A stretch of 5,994 nt of DNA from the NCBI GenBank assembly GCA_014804185.1, contig JAAVAG010000027.1:1-5994 (forward strand), given 5' to 3'. This DNA is from Lachnospiraceae bacterium. Lineage in GTDB: Bacteria; Bacillota; Clostridia; Lachnospirales; Lachnospiraceae. Position 1 is the stretch's first letter; every line of letters begins with the position of its first letter. A program made the translations under genes and the position numbers. The notes under the pieces were generated by a model, which was given only the letters and a program-made list of their open reading frames with translations, did not search any database and was not told the origin of the DNA. Of this stretch, positions 1-5,540 are shown one piece after another.

Positions 1-10
1 ATAAAGTAAA

Positions 11-1231
11 GTGAAGTATGTGATCATTCTGGGGGACGGCATGGCGGACGAGCCCCTGCAGCAGCTTGGAGGAAAGACGCCGCTGGCCTATGCCGATACA
101 CCCGTACTGGACATGCTCAGCGCAAAGTCCGAGATCGGTATGGTACATACGATACCGGACGGCATGAAACCGGGATCTGATACGGCAAATTTGTCGGTGC
201 TGGGATATGACCCGCGAAAATATTATTCGGGAAGATCCCCGCTGGAGGCTTTGAGCATCGGCGTTCCCATGAAAGAGACGGATGTTGCGCTGCGGTGCAA
301 TATTGTGACAATTTCCGGGGAACCTGAATCTTTTGAGGAAAAGACGATCATTGACCACAGTTCCTCGGAGATCAGCACAGAGGACTGTGCGGTGCTGCTG
401 CGTGCGGTGGCTGACCGTCTGCAGACGGAAGAATTTCATTTTTATGTGGGAACCAGCTACAGACACTGCCTCATCTGGGATAAGGGACAGCTGTCCGCGC
501 TGACGCCGCCCCATGACGTGCTGGGACAGGTGATTGGACGGTATCTGCCGGAGAATCGGAAACTTTATGAGATGATGCGTAAAAGCTATGACATTCTGGC
601 GGAGCACCCTGTCAATAGAAAGCGCCGGGAGCAGGGATTGAATCCTGCCAACTGCTGCTGGTTCTGGGGCGCGGGAACAAGGCCGAAACTGTCTTCCTTT
701 CAGGAGAAAACGGGTAAAAAGGGAATTATGGTGTCCGCGGTGGATCTGCTGAAAGGTATTGCCGCGGGAACGGGTATGGACGTGGCGCAGGTCGAGGGCG
801 CGACGGGCGGTCTGCATACCAATTATGAGGGAAAAGCCCGGGCGGCGGTCAGCGCGCTGACAGACGGGGGCTATGATTTTGCTTATATCCATGTGGAGGC
901 GCCGGATGAGATGGGGCATCAGGGCAGTGCGGAGCGCAAGGTGCAGGCCATCGAATATCTGGATGCGAGAGTGATAGGACCGGTGGTGCGTGGACTGACC
1001 AAGGCGGGAGAGGACTTCCGGCTGCTGGTGCTGCCGGATCATCCTACTCCTGTCAGGCTCAGAACCCATACGGCGGACGACGTGCCGTATCTGCTGTACG
1101 ACAGCACGGCTCCGAAAAGCTGTGGACTTCTCTACAGCGAAGAGTCCGGAAGAAAGAGCGGTATCAGGGTGGACCGGGGACATCAGCTGATAGAGCATAT
1201 GTTTGAGGAAAACTCCTCGAAAAATCTGTGA
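11..1231 (+). CDS. apgM: Cofactor-independent phosphoglycerate mutase, archaeal type; probable alternative homoserine kinase
   Basis: A 406-residue member of the alkaline phosphatase superfamily, of the archaeal-type phosphoglycerate mutase group (apgM). Visible blocks are the N-terminal metal-site motif ILGDGMAD (residues 6-13, Asp9), GSDTANLSVLGYDP (55-68, presumed nucleophile Ser62), the NxxWxWGxG-like block NCCWFWGAG (214-222), HVEAPDEMGHQG (294-305, Asp299 and His303) and LPDHPTPV (341-348) with a following His353. Full family length. Members in Clostridia and Bacteroidetes that sit beside aspartate-pathway genes have been proposed to be homoserine kinases (threonine branch) rather than glycolytic mutases; the aspartokinase 25 nt downstream supports that reading. 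The GTG start at 11 matches the family N-terminus (MKYVIILGDG), and an in-frame TAA at 2-4 excludes an earlier start. No Shine-Dalgarno is visible in the 10 bases before it. The fold is secure; the substrate is inferred. Confidence 0.9.
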   Translation: MKYVIILGDGMADEPLQQLGGKTPLAYADTPVLDMLSAKSEIGMVHTIPDGMKPGSDTANLSVLGYDPRKYYSGRSPLEALSIGVPMKETDVALRCNIVTISGEPESFEEKTIIDHSSSEISTEDCAVLLRAVADRLQTEEFHFYVGTSYRHCLIWDKGQLSALTPPHDVLGQVIGRYLPENRKLYEMMRKSYDILAEHPVNRKRREQGLNPANCCWFWGAGTRPKLSSFQEKTGKKGIMVSAVDLLKGIAAGTGMDVAQVEGATGGLHTNYEGKARAAVSALTDGGYDFAYIHVEAPDEMGHQGSAERKVQAIEYLDARVIGPVVRGLTKAGEDFRLLVLPDHPTPVRLRTHTADDVPYLLYDSTAPKSCGLLYSEESGRKSGIRVDRGHQLIEHMFEENSSKNL

Positions 1232-1256
1232 TAAGTATGGAAAGGCTTGGAAGAAC

Positions 1257-2576
1257 ATGAGGAAAGTGGTAAAATTCGGCGGCAGTTCGCTTGCCAGCGC
1301 CGAGCAGTTCATTAAGGTGGGAAATATCATTCGGGCGGACAGAGAGAGGGTGTTTGTGGTGCCCTCCGCACCCGGAAAGAGATTTGACGGCGATACCAAG
1401 GTGACGGATATGCTCTATGCATGCTACGCGCTTGCCGAGTCAGGAGTGGACTTCGGGGACGAGTTAAACGCGATCAAAGAGCGGTATCAGGAGATCATAG
1501 ACGGACTGCATCTGGAACTTACGCTGGATGCGGAGTTTGAAACCATCAAAAGGAATTTTGAGGAGAAAGCGGGCAAAAACTATGCCGCTTCCAGAGGTGA
1601 GTATCTCAACGGCATTATAATGGCAAATTATCTGGGATATGAGTTCATCGATGCCGCCGAGGTCATTTTTTTTGGAGAAAATGGTGAGTTTGACGCCGCA
1701 CTCACGGATCAGGTGCTCTCCGACAGGCTGGCAAAGTGCCGGGGCGCCGTGATACCCGGATTTTATGGCGCTTATGCGGACGGAAGAGTCAAAACCTTTT
1801 CCAGGGGAGGCTCCGATGTCACGGGATCTATTGTCGCAAAGGCGGTGAGAGCGGACGTATATGAGAACTGGACGGACGTGTCGGGAGTTCTGATAGCGGA
1901 TCCGCGGGTCGTTGAAAATCCTGAAGTCATAGATACCATCACATACAGGGAACTTAGGGAACTTTCTTACATGGGCTTTACGGTACTGCATGAGGATGCC
2001 ATTTTCCCGGTGCGCCAGCGTGGCATTCCCATCAACATACGCAATACCAACTGTCCGGAGGACAGTGGTACATGGATTGTGGGCAGCACCTGTCAGAAAT
2101 CCAAATATATTATCACGGGAATCGCGGGCAAAAAAGGCTTCTGTGCCATCAATATAGAAAAAGATATGATGAATGCGGAGATCGGTTTCGGACGCAGGGT
2201 TCTGCAGTCTTTTGAGGAAAACGGAATTTCTTTTGAGCATGTTCCCTCGGGCATCGACACAATGACCGTGTTTGTGCATCAGGACGAGTTCATGCATAAG
2301 GAACAAAAAGTGGTGGCAGGGCTTCATCGTCTGGCCAGTCCCGATTCCATCGATATTGAGTCGGATCTGGCGCTGATTGCCGTGGTGGGCCGGGGAATGA
2401 AATCCACCCGCGGCACGGCGGCCAGAATATTCGCGGCGCTGGCGCATGCGAATGTCAATGTAAAGATGATTGATCAGGGTTCGTCGGAACTGAATGTTAT
2501 TATCGGCGTCAGGGATGAAGACTTTGAGACCGCCATCAGGGCATTGTACGATATTTTTGTAATAGCGCAATTATAA
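1257..2576 (+). CDS. Aspartokinase (aspartate kinase), monofunctional, ACT-regulated
   Basis: Phosphorylates aspartate to 4-phospho-aspartate in the cytoplasm, the first step towards lysine, threonine and methionine. From ATG 1257 the protein has 439 residues. The amino-acid kinase domain carries KFGGSS (6-11), SRGEYLNG (112-119), FSRGGSDVTGS (181-191), WTDVSGVLIADPR (205-217) and ELSYMGFTVLHEDAIFP (235-251). Two ACT domains follow (about 286-357 and 370-437), including IDQGSSELNVIIGV (405-418), so feedback inhibition by an end-product amino acid is expected. No homoserine dehydrogenase is fused. The length is nearer the E. coli LysC type than the roughly 400-residue Bacillus type. The frame is open back to a TTG at 1203, but the ATG directly before RKVVKFGGSS fits the family and has a GGAAG (1249-1253) just upstream. 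It is probably cotranscribed with the preceding gene. Which end product inhibits it (lysC- or thrA-like role) cannot be told. Confidence 0.96.
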   Translation: MRKVVKFGGSSLASAEQFIKVGNIIRADRERVFVVPSAPGKRFDGDTKVTDMLYACYALAESGVDFGDELNAIKERYQEIIDGLHLELTLDAEFETIKRNFEEKAGKNYAASRGEYLNGIIMANYLGYEFIDAAEVIFFGENGEFDAALTDQVLSDRLAKCRGAVIPGFYGAYADGRVKTFSRGGSDVTGSIVAKAVRADVYENWTDVSGVLIADPRVVENPEVIDTITYRELRELSYMGFTVLHEDAIFPVRQRGIPINIRNTNCPEDSGTWIVGSTCQKSKYIITGIAGKKGFCAINIEKDMMNAEIGFGRRVLQSFEENGISFEHVPSGIDTMTVFVHQDEFMHKEQKVVAGLHRLASPDSIDIESDLALIAVVGRGMKSTRGTAARIFAALAHANVNVKMIDQGSSELNVIIGVRDEDFETAIRALYDIFVIAQL

Positions 2577-2582
2577 TAAGAA

Positions 2583-2615
2583 TCCCGCTGTTTTCACAGG
2601 ACAGCGGGAATTTTT
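2583..2615 (+). terminator. Intrinsic terminator of the aspartokinase unit
   Basis: The stem CCCGCTGT (2584-2591) pairs perfectly with ACAGCGGG (2601-2608), and a T-A pair at 2583/2609 extends it. The loop is 9 nt, and AATTTTT (T-run 2611-2615) follows. It begins 7 nt after the aspartokinase stop codon, so it separates region 1 from the downstream promoter. Confidence 0.93.
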
Positions 2616-2705
2616 GCAATATTTGTCGAAAAATGGAAGAAATTACAAACATTTCAAGGAAAATGTCGATTAATAAAAATATTTGTAAAAAAAAGAAAAA
2701 ATGTG

Positions 2706-2734
2706 TTGACAAATGCGGCGGGCAAGTATATAAT
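2706..2734 (+). promoter_or_regulatory. Consensus-perfect sigma-A promoter with A-rich upstream tract
   Basis: The -35 TTGACA (2706-2711) and -10 TATAAT (2729-2734) are both exact consensus with a 17-nt spacer, so transcription should start near 2741. The sequence just upstream (about 2670-2702) is almost pure A with a few T and G, as in an UP element. No protein gene with a good ribosome binding site begins within 440 nt, so the promoter drives either a noncoding RNA or a roughly 500-nt leader for the GH3 gene at 3247. Confidence 0.9.
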
Positions 2735-2832
2735 AAAATCACAAACAAACACAAGAAATCTAAAGAAAGAGAGGTACAGTCCACCTAACACTTAGAGTAT
2801 TACCATATTATTAATATCCATATAATATACAA

Positions 2833-3012
2833 ATGAATAAAGTACAAAAGAAAGAAGCAGATGTCAAGTACACGAGAGAAAGTAACGAAATACGAAAGAA
2901 AAAGATTCGACGTTACAGTACATGCGTACAAAAGAAAAAGTGGAAAGATACAAAAGAGAAGATATGGATATTTTTTCAGGTAACCGTAAACCATGGAAAT
3001 AAAACAGAATAG
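2833..3012 (+). CDS. Doubtful 59-codon lysine-rich small ORF
   Basis: ATG 2833 to TAG 3010-3012 encodes 59 residues, beginning MNKVQKKEADVKY and ending VTVNHGNKTE. It is very rich in Lys and Arg, with repeated VQKK/IRKKK/VQKKK units, and has no recognisable domain. There is no Shine-Dalgarno. An isolated TATAAT at 2821-2826 would place a transcription start on the A of the ATG, which would give a leaderless message, but no -35 element accompanies it. T-poor, A-rich DNA stays open by chance, so this is probably not a gene. It is listed because it covers most of the purine-rich tract. Confidence 0.15.
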   Translation: MNKVQKKEADVKYTRESNEIRKKKIRRYSTCVQKKKWKDTKEKIWIFFQVTVNHGNKTE

Positions 3013-3043
3013 GGAGGTACAGGCCGTTGGAGAACATAGCCTG

Positions 3044-3079
3044 AGAGCGCATCGATTGTATAAATAGTCGATGCGCTCT
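3044..3079 (+). terminator. Strong 12-bp hairpin, possible weak terminator or attenuator
   Basis: AGAGCGCATCGA (3044-3055) is perfectly complementary to TCGATGCGCTCT (3068-3079) around a 12-nt AT-rich loop. The following sequence, TTCGTG, is a poor U-tract, so as an intrinsic terminator it would be leaky. Alternatively it is a stable 3' end or processing structure for the upstream RNA, or an attenuator ahead of the GH3 gene. Confidence 0.5.
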
Positions 3080-3087
3080 TTCGTGAC

Positions 3088-3125
3088 GCCTGAAAAGGCT
3101 GCTGACTGCGGAAATAAAAATTTCC
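3088..3125 (+). other. Two small hairpins in the GH3 leader (GAAA tetraloop and AT stem)
   Basis: GCCT (3088-3091) pairs with AGGC (3096-3099) across a GAAA loop, a GNRA tetraloop. Nearby, GGAAAT (3110-3115) pairs with ATTTCC (3120-3125) across AAAA. Both lie between the 12-bp hairpin and the GH3 gene and would be in its 5' leader if transcription reads through. Confidence 0.4.
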
Positions 3126-3181
3126 TGTGGAAAAGTGAATGGAAATAGTATATTATATATACGGTACACAGGAGTGCATCT

Positions 3182-3247
3182 GTGCCTGCGCGGTATTTAC
3201 AGACAGCTGCAGTGACGGAGATGGAAAAAGGTTTAAGAGGAATGTAA
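3182..3247 (+). CDS. Candidate 21-codon upstream ORF coupled to the GH3 gene
   Basis: GTG 3182 is preceded by AGGAG (3170-3174) at 7 nt. The frame runs 21 codons, MPARYLQTAAVTEMEKGLRGM, to TAA 3245-3247. The last A of that stop is the first base of the GH3 ATG (TAATG), a classical translational-coupling overlap. The peptide has no recognisable motif. If used, ribosomes finishing it would be delivered onto the GH3 start. The SD, spacing and overlap are seen; translation and coupling are inferred. Confidence 0.35.
   Translation: MPARYLQTAAVTEMEKGLRGM
3235..3240 (+). promoter_or_regulatory. Ribosome binding site that sets the GH3 start
   Basis: AAGAGG at 3235-3240 lies 6 nt before ATG 3247. 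It favours this start over the in-frame ATG 3139, which would add 36 residues without a hydrophobic or family-like character and has no comparable site. Confidence 0.75.
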
Positions 3248-4584
3248 TGGAAAACGGTGAAAATAAGACGGATAATCGAGTAGATAAAAGGGCGCTCAGA
3301 AGAAAGCGGCGCCTGCGGAATCAGATCATGGCATATATTACGATGCTGATCGTATTGGCTGTGATTGCAATGGGGGGATTCTTTGCCGTGCGGTATATTA
3401 TGGACAGAATGGAGAAACAACCGCAGGAGCAGCCTGCGGAAGATATAAAACAGCAGGTGAACGATCTGATCAATGAGCCGGAGATCTCACAGCCGGATCC
3501 GGAGGAGTATGTGCCGGAACTGACAGCGGAGGAAAAACTGGATGGGATTGTGGATGCCGCCATTGAGGCTATGCCGCTCGAGGAAAAGGTAGCGGGACTC
3601 TTTTTTGTGACGCCGGAGGCGATCACGGGAGTGGACACTGCGGTAAAGGCCGGGGACGGCACAAAGGATGCGCTGAACGCCAATCCGGTGGGAGGTCTGA
3701 TATATTTCAAGAAAAATATAAAGTCACAGGAGCAGCTCGCCGAGATGATAGCCAATTCGTTGTCCTACAGCCGTTATCCTTTGTTTATTGCGGTGGATGA
3801 GGAGGGCGGAACCGTAAGCCGTGTGGCGGACAGCGGGATCGGAACCAATGTGGGCAAGGCTTCTGACATCGGCGCAACGGGAGATCCCGCAAACGCGTAC
3901 AATGCCGGACAGACTATCGCCGGTTATCTGACTCCGTTGGGATTTAATGTTGATTTTGCGCCGGTTGCGGACATTAACAATGTGGAGGGAAGCGTGATCG
4001 GAAGCCGTTCCTATGGAAGTGATCCCAATATGGTGGCTTCTATGGTATCCTCCATGGTCAAGGGACTGGAGGAAAACGGCGTGAGTGCCTGTCTCAAGCA
4101 TTTTCCCGGCATCGGAAGCAGTACGGAAGATACGCACGACGGCATGGCGGATACCGATAGAACGGCGGAAGAATTCCGGGCGGAAGAGTTTGTGGTATTT
4201 CAGGCCGGAATAGACAGCGGTGTGGATTTTATCATGATTACGCATATGATGGCACCGGGACTGACCGGAGACGAGATACCTGTTCCTTCTGTTTTTTCCA
4301 AAACCATTGTGACAGATATTTTGAGAAACGAACTGCATTTTAACGGAGTCATTATTACGGACGCGCTGAATATGACGGTTATTACGGAATATTATGATTC
4401 GGGAGACGCTGCGGTCAGGGCGCTGAAAGCGGGATGTGATATGCTGCTTATGCCGGAGGACTATAAGGCTGCCTATGAGGCGGTTCTGGCGGCGGTGCAG
4501 GACGGCACGATTTCGGAGGAGAGAATCAACGATTCTCTGAGAAGAATCTACAGGATTAAATATGCGGATATCCTTGATGATTAA
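3247..4584 (+). CDS. Membrane-anchored glycoside hydrolase family 3, NagZ-like beta-N-acetylhexosaminidase
   Basis: A 445-residue protein with a basic N-terminus (RALRRKRRLR, 15-24), one hydrophobic segment (about 30-48) acting as uncleaved signal anchor, and an acidic, Pro/Glu/Gln-rich linker to about residue 100. A GH3 N-terminal-type catalytic domain fills the rest. Blocks: GGLIYFKKNI (149-158), AVDEEGGTVSRV (182-193), NVDFAPVADI (234-243), IGSRSYGSDP (251-260), KHFPGIGSS (284-292), DTH (295-297; Asp295-His297 match the NagZ acid/base dyad) and IITDALNM (369-376; Asp372 the expected nucleophile). The usual KHFPGHG reads KHFPGIG. There is no GH3 C-terminal domain, as in NagZ. It likely removes terminal N-acetylglucosamine from peptidoglycan-derived sugars outside the membrane; the exact substrate is inferred. 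It sits 26-29 nt before the next gene, so the two probably share an operon. Confidence 0.93.
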   Translation: MENGENKTDNRVDKRALRRKRRLRNQIMAYITMLIVLAVIAMGGFFAVRYIMDRMEKQPQEQPAEDIKQQVNDLINEPEISQPDPEEYVPELTAEEKLDGIVDAAIEAMPLEEKVAGLFFVTPEAITGVDTAVKAGDGTKDALNANPVGGLIYFKKNIKSQEQLAEMIANSLSYSRYPLFIAVDEEGGTVSRVADSGIGTNVGKASDIGATGDPANAYNAGQTIAGYLTPLGFNVDFAPVADINNVEGSVIGSRSYGSDPNMVASMVSSMVKGLEENGVSACLKHFPGIGSSTEDTHDGMADTDRTAEEFRAEEFVVFQAGIDSGVDFIMITHMMAPGLTGDEIPVPSVFSKTIVTDILRNELHFNGVIITDALNMTVITEYYDSGDAAVRALKAGCDMLLMPEDYKAAYEAVLAAVQDGTISEERINDSLRRIYRIKYADILDD

Positions 4585-4597
4585 ATTTGAAAACCGC

Positions 4598-4602
4598 GGA
4601 GG
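4598..4602 (+). promoter_or_regulatory. Ribosome binding site with overlapping candidate starts
   Basis: GGAGG is followed by an out-of-frame ATG-TGA start-stop at 4609 (6 nt away), an in-frame GTG at 4611 (8 nt) and an in-frame ATG at 4614 (11 nt). It excludes the in-frame TTG at 4587, which lies upstream of it, as the start of the next gene. Confidence 0.8.
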
Positions 4603-4613
4603 CAAAAAATGTG

Positions 4614-5366
4614 ATGAGAGAGATCTGGGAAAAAATCTGGCCCTATCTGGCAGCTGTGGCTGCGCTGGGGCTGGGAGTGGTTACATTTATATTTTTTGAT
4701 ATGGAAGGGATCCTGTGGGCGCAGAGAGAGCAGCAGACGGTCAGCAGAGATGAAATTGAGAACGGAGAGTGGGCGAATCACACGGGAAAGACAGCAGGGG
4801 AAGGGATCCTTTCACTGACAACTCAGAGTGAATGGGACAGTCTTGTTGTGGAATATGTCACGGTGGTTCCCAGGAGCATATACAAGACCAATATCTATTC
4901 TCTGGCGGATTGGGCGGACAGGTCGCTGACAAACAGAACCGGGGCGTACAGGGGATCCAAGGACAGCCATATCAAAAGGTCCATTGATTATTTTATAGGA
5001 TATATGCCAAGATTTTTTACGGAATATTATCCCTACTATGTCATAGAACTGGAGGATGGCAGCCATATTCTGGCCCAGATGAACCGCAGCATTGCCAATA
5101 AGATTGCCAGAGGGAAAGAGATTGCGCTTCCCATAGGACAAAAGGAACGAGTGTCCTCGCAGTATGTAAAGGATGCGCTGCTGACATTGAGCAGAGATAT
5201 GGGCTTCTCCACGGATTACATGCTGTATGTCATAGACGATCAGTGGCAGGAGGCCAATTCGCTCTGGATCTTCTGGGGAAAGTTTGCGGCGGCGTTTGCA
5301 GTGTTTGCCCTTGTAGTGTCTGCGGAGACAATTGTAAAAAAAGTGCGGGGACGGAAAAACAGGTGA
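4614..5366 (+). CDS. Hypothetical protein with N- and C-terminal membrane helices and an extracytoplasmic domain
   Basis: Not recognised. From ATG 4614 it has 250 residues; the GTG at 4611 is equally placed relative to GGAGG 4598-4602 and would add one residue. The first helix spans about residues 9-28 (WPYLAAVAALGLGVVTFIFF) and the second about 219-237, followed by a basic tail KKVRGRKNR. Positive-inside topology puts both ends in the cytoplasm and residues about 29-218 outside. The middle is mixed alpha/beta in appearance, rich in Tyr and Ser, with VVPRSIYKTNIYSLADW (84-100) and YYVIELEDGSHILAQMN (141-157), the latter resembling a beta-hairpin. No catalytic motif, lipobox or cysteine is seen. 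It follows the GH3 gene closely and is probably cotranscribed, so a surface role linked to that enzyme is possible. No clear terminator follows before the convergent tRNA. Confidence 0.85.
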   Translation: MREIWEKIWPYLAAVAALGLGVVTFIFFDMEGILWAQREQQTVSRDEIENGEWANHTGKTAGEGILSLTTQSEWDSLVVEYVTVVPRSIYKTNIYSLADWADRSLTNRTGAYRGSKDSHIKRSIDYFIGYMPRFFTEYYPYYVIELEDGSHILAQMNRSIANKIARGKEIALPIGQKERVSSQYVKDALLTLSRDMGFSTDYMLYVIDDQWQEANSLWIFWGKFAAAFAVFALVVSAETIVKKVRGRKNR

Positions 5367-5436
5367 AATCCAGTATGACCGTTTGAGTCCCTTTGTCTCT
5401 GTATGGTTTTGCAGTCGGAAATCATGGCATCAAAAA

Positions 5437-5508
<72 letters not shown>

Positions 5509-5515
5509 ATTTCCT

Positions 5516-5529
5516 GTCAGTTACCTGAC
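5516..5529 (-). other. Hairpin in the tRNA-Gly 5' leader
   Basis: GTCAG (5516-5520) and CTGAC (5525-5529) form a 5-bp stem. A wobble pair and a C-G pair extend it to 5514/5531. On the transcribed minus strand the loop reads GTAA, a GNRA tetraloop. It lies between the promoter and the mature tRNA 5' end and would be removed by RNase P. Confidence 0.5.
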
Positions 5530-5540
5530 GGACAAGTATT

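Larger units (their letters stand above)
2741..3079 (+). ncRNA. Candidate noncoding RNA or long structured leader, class unknown
   Basis: This is the stretch between the predicted transcription start and the end of a strong hairpin, roughly 340 nt. The middle is very purine-rich: by hand count 99 of the 130 bases at 2831-2960 are A or G. It contains recurring TACAAAAGAAA-like words (from 2843, 2891, 2927, 2949), an AT-only hairpin (2805-2811 with 2822-2828), and two copies of GAGGTACAG (2771-2779, 3014-3022). It ends in a perfect 12-bp stem (3044-3055 with 3068-3079). I could not match it to riboswitch consensus features I know (T-box, SAM-I, lysine, M-box, GEMM, ydaO) or to RNase P, tmRNA or SRP RNA. 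The 3' boundary is uncertain because only a few T follow the stem. The RNA may instead continue into the GH3 mRNA. Confidence 0.45.

Noticed and set aside
1203..1256. Upstream TTG start for aspartokinase overlapping the preceding gene
   Set aside because: Adds 18 residues not typical of the family; ATG 1257 lies directly before RKVVKFGGSS.
1464..2570. Long minus-strand frame opposite aspartokinase
   Set aside because: Shadow of a well-conserved gene; His/Arg-rich translation with no domain.
2741..2800. Possible SAM-I or lysine riboswitch suggested by AGAGAGGTACAG and the nearby aspartokinase
   Set aside because: Only a few bases resemble those aptamers, the core elements are absent, and the region lies downstream of the aspartokinase terminator.
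3145..3165. TATATT/TATAT sequences as a second promoter for the GH3 gene
   Set aside because: No acceptable -35 element at 16-18 nt spacing; AT-rich sequence alone is not sufficient.
3139..3246. N-terminal extension of the GH3 protein from ATG 3139
   Set aside because: The 36 extra residues precede the basic N-terminus and membrane anchor without family character, and ATG 3247 has AAGAGG at proper spacing.
2800..3420. 206-codon minus-strand open frame across the intergenic region, plus a 101-codon frame at 2864-3169
   Set aside because: It overlaps the GH3 start, its Phe/Leu/Ser/Tyr-rich translation is what the complement of purine-rich DNA yields, and it has no family resemblance.
3724..4605. 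Minus-strand 293-codon frame opposite the GH3 gene
   Set aside because: Shadow frame; Arg/His/Ile-rich low-information translation.
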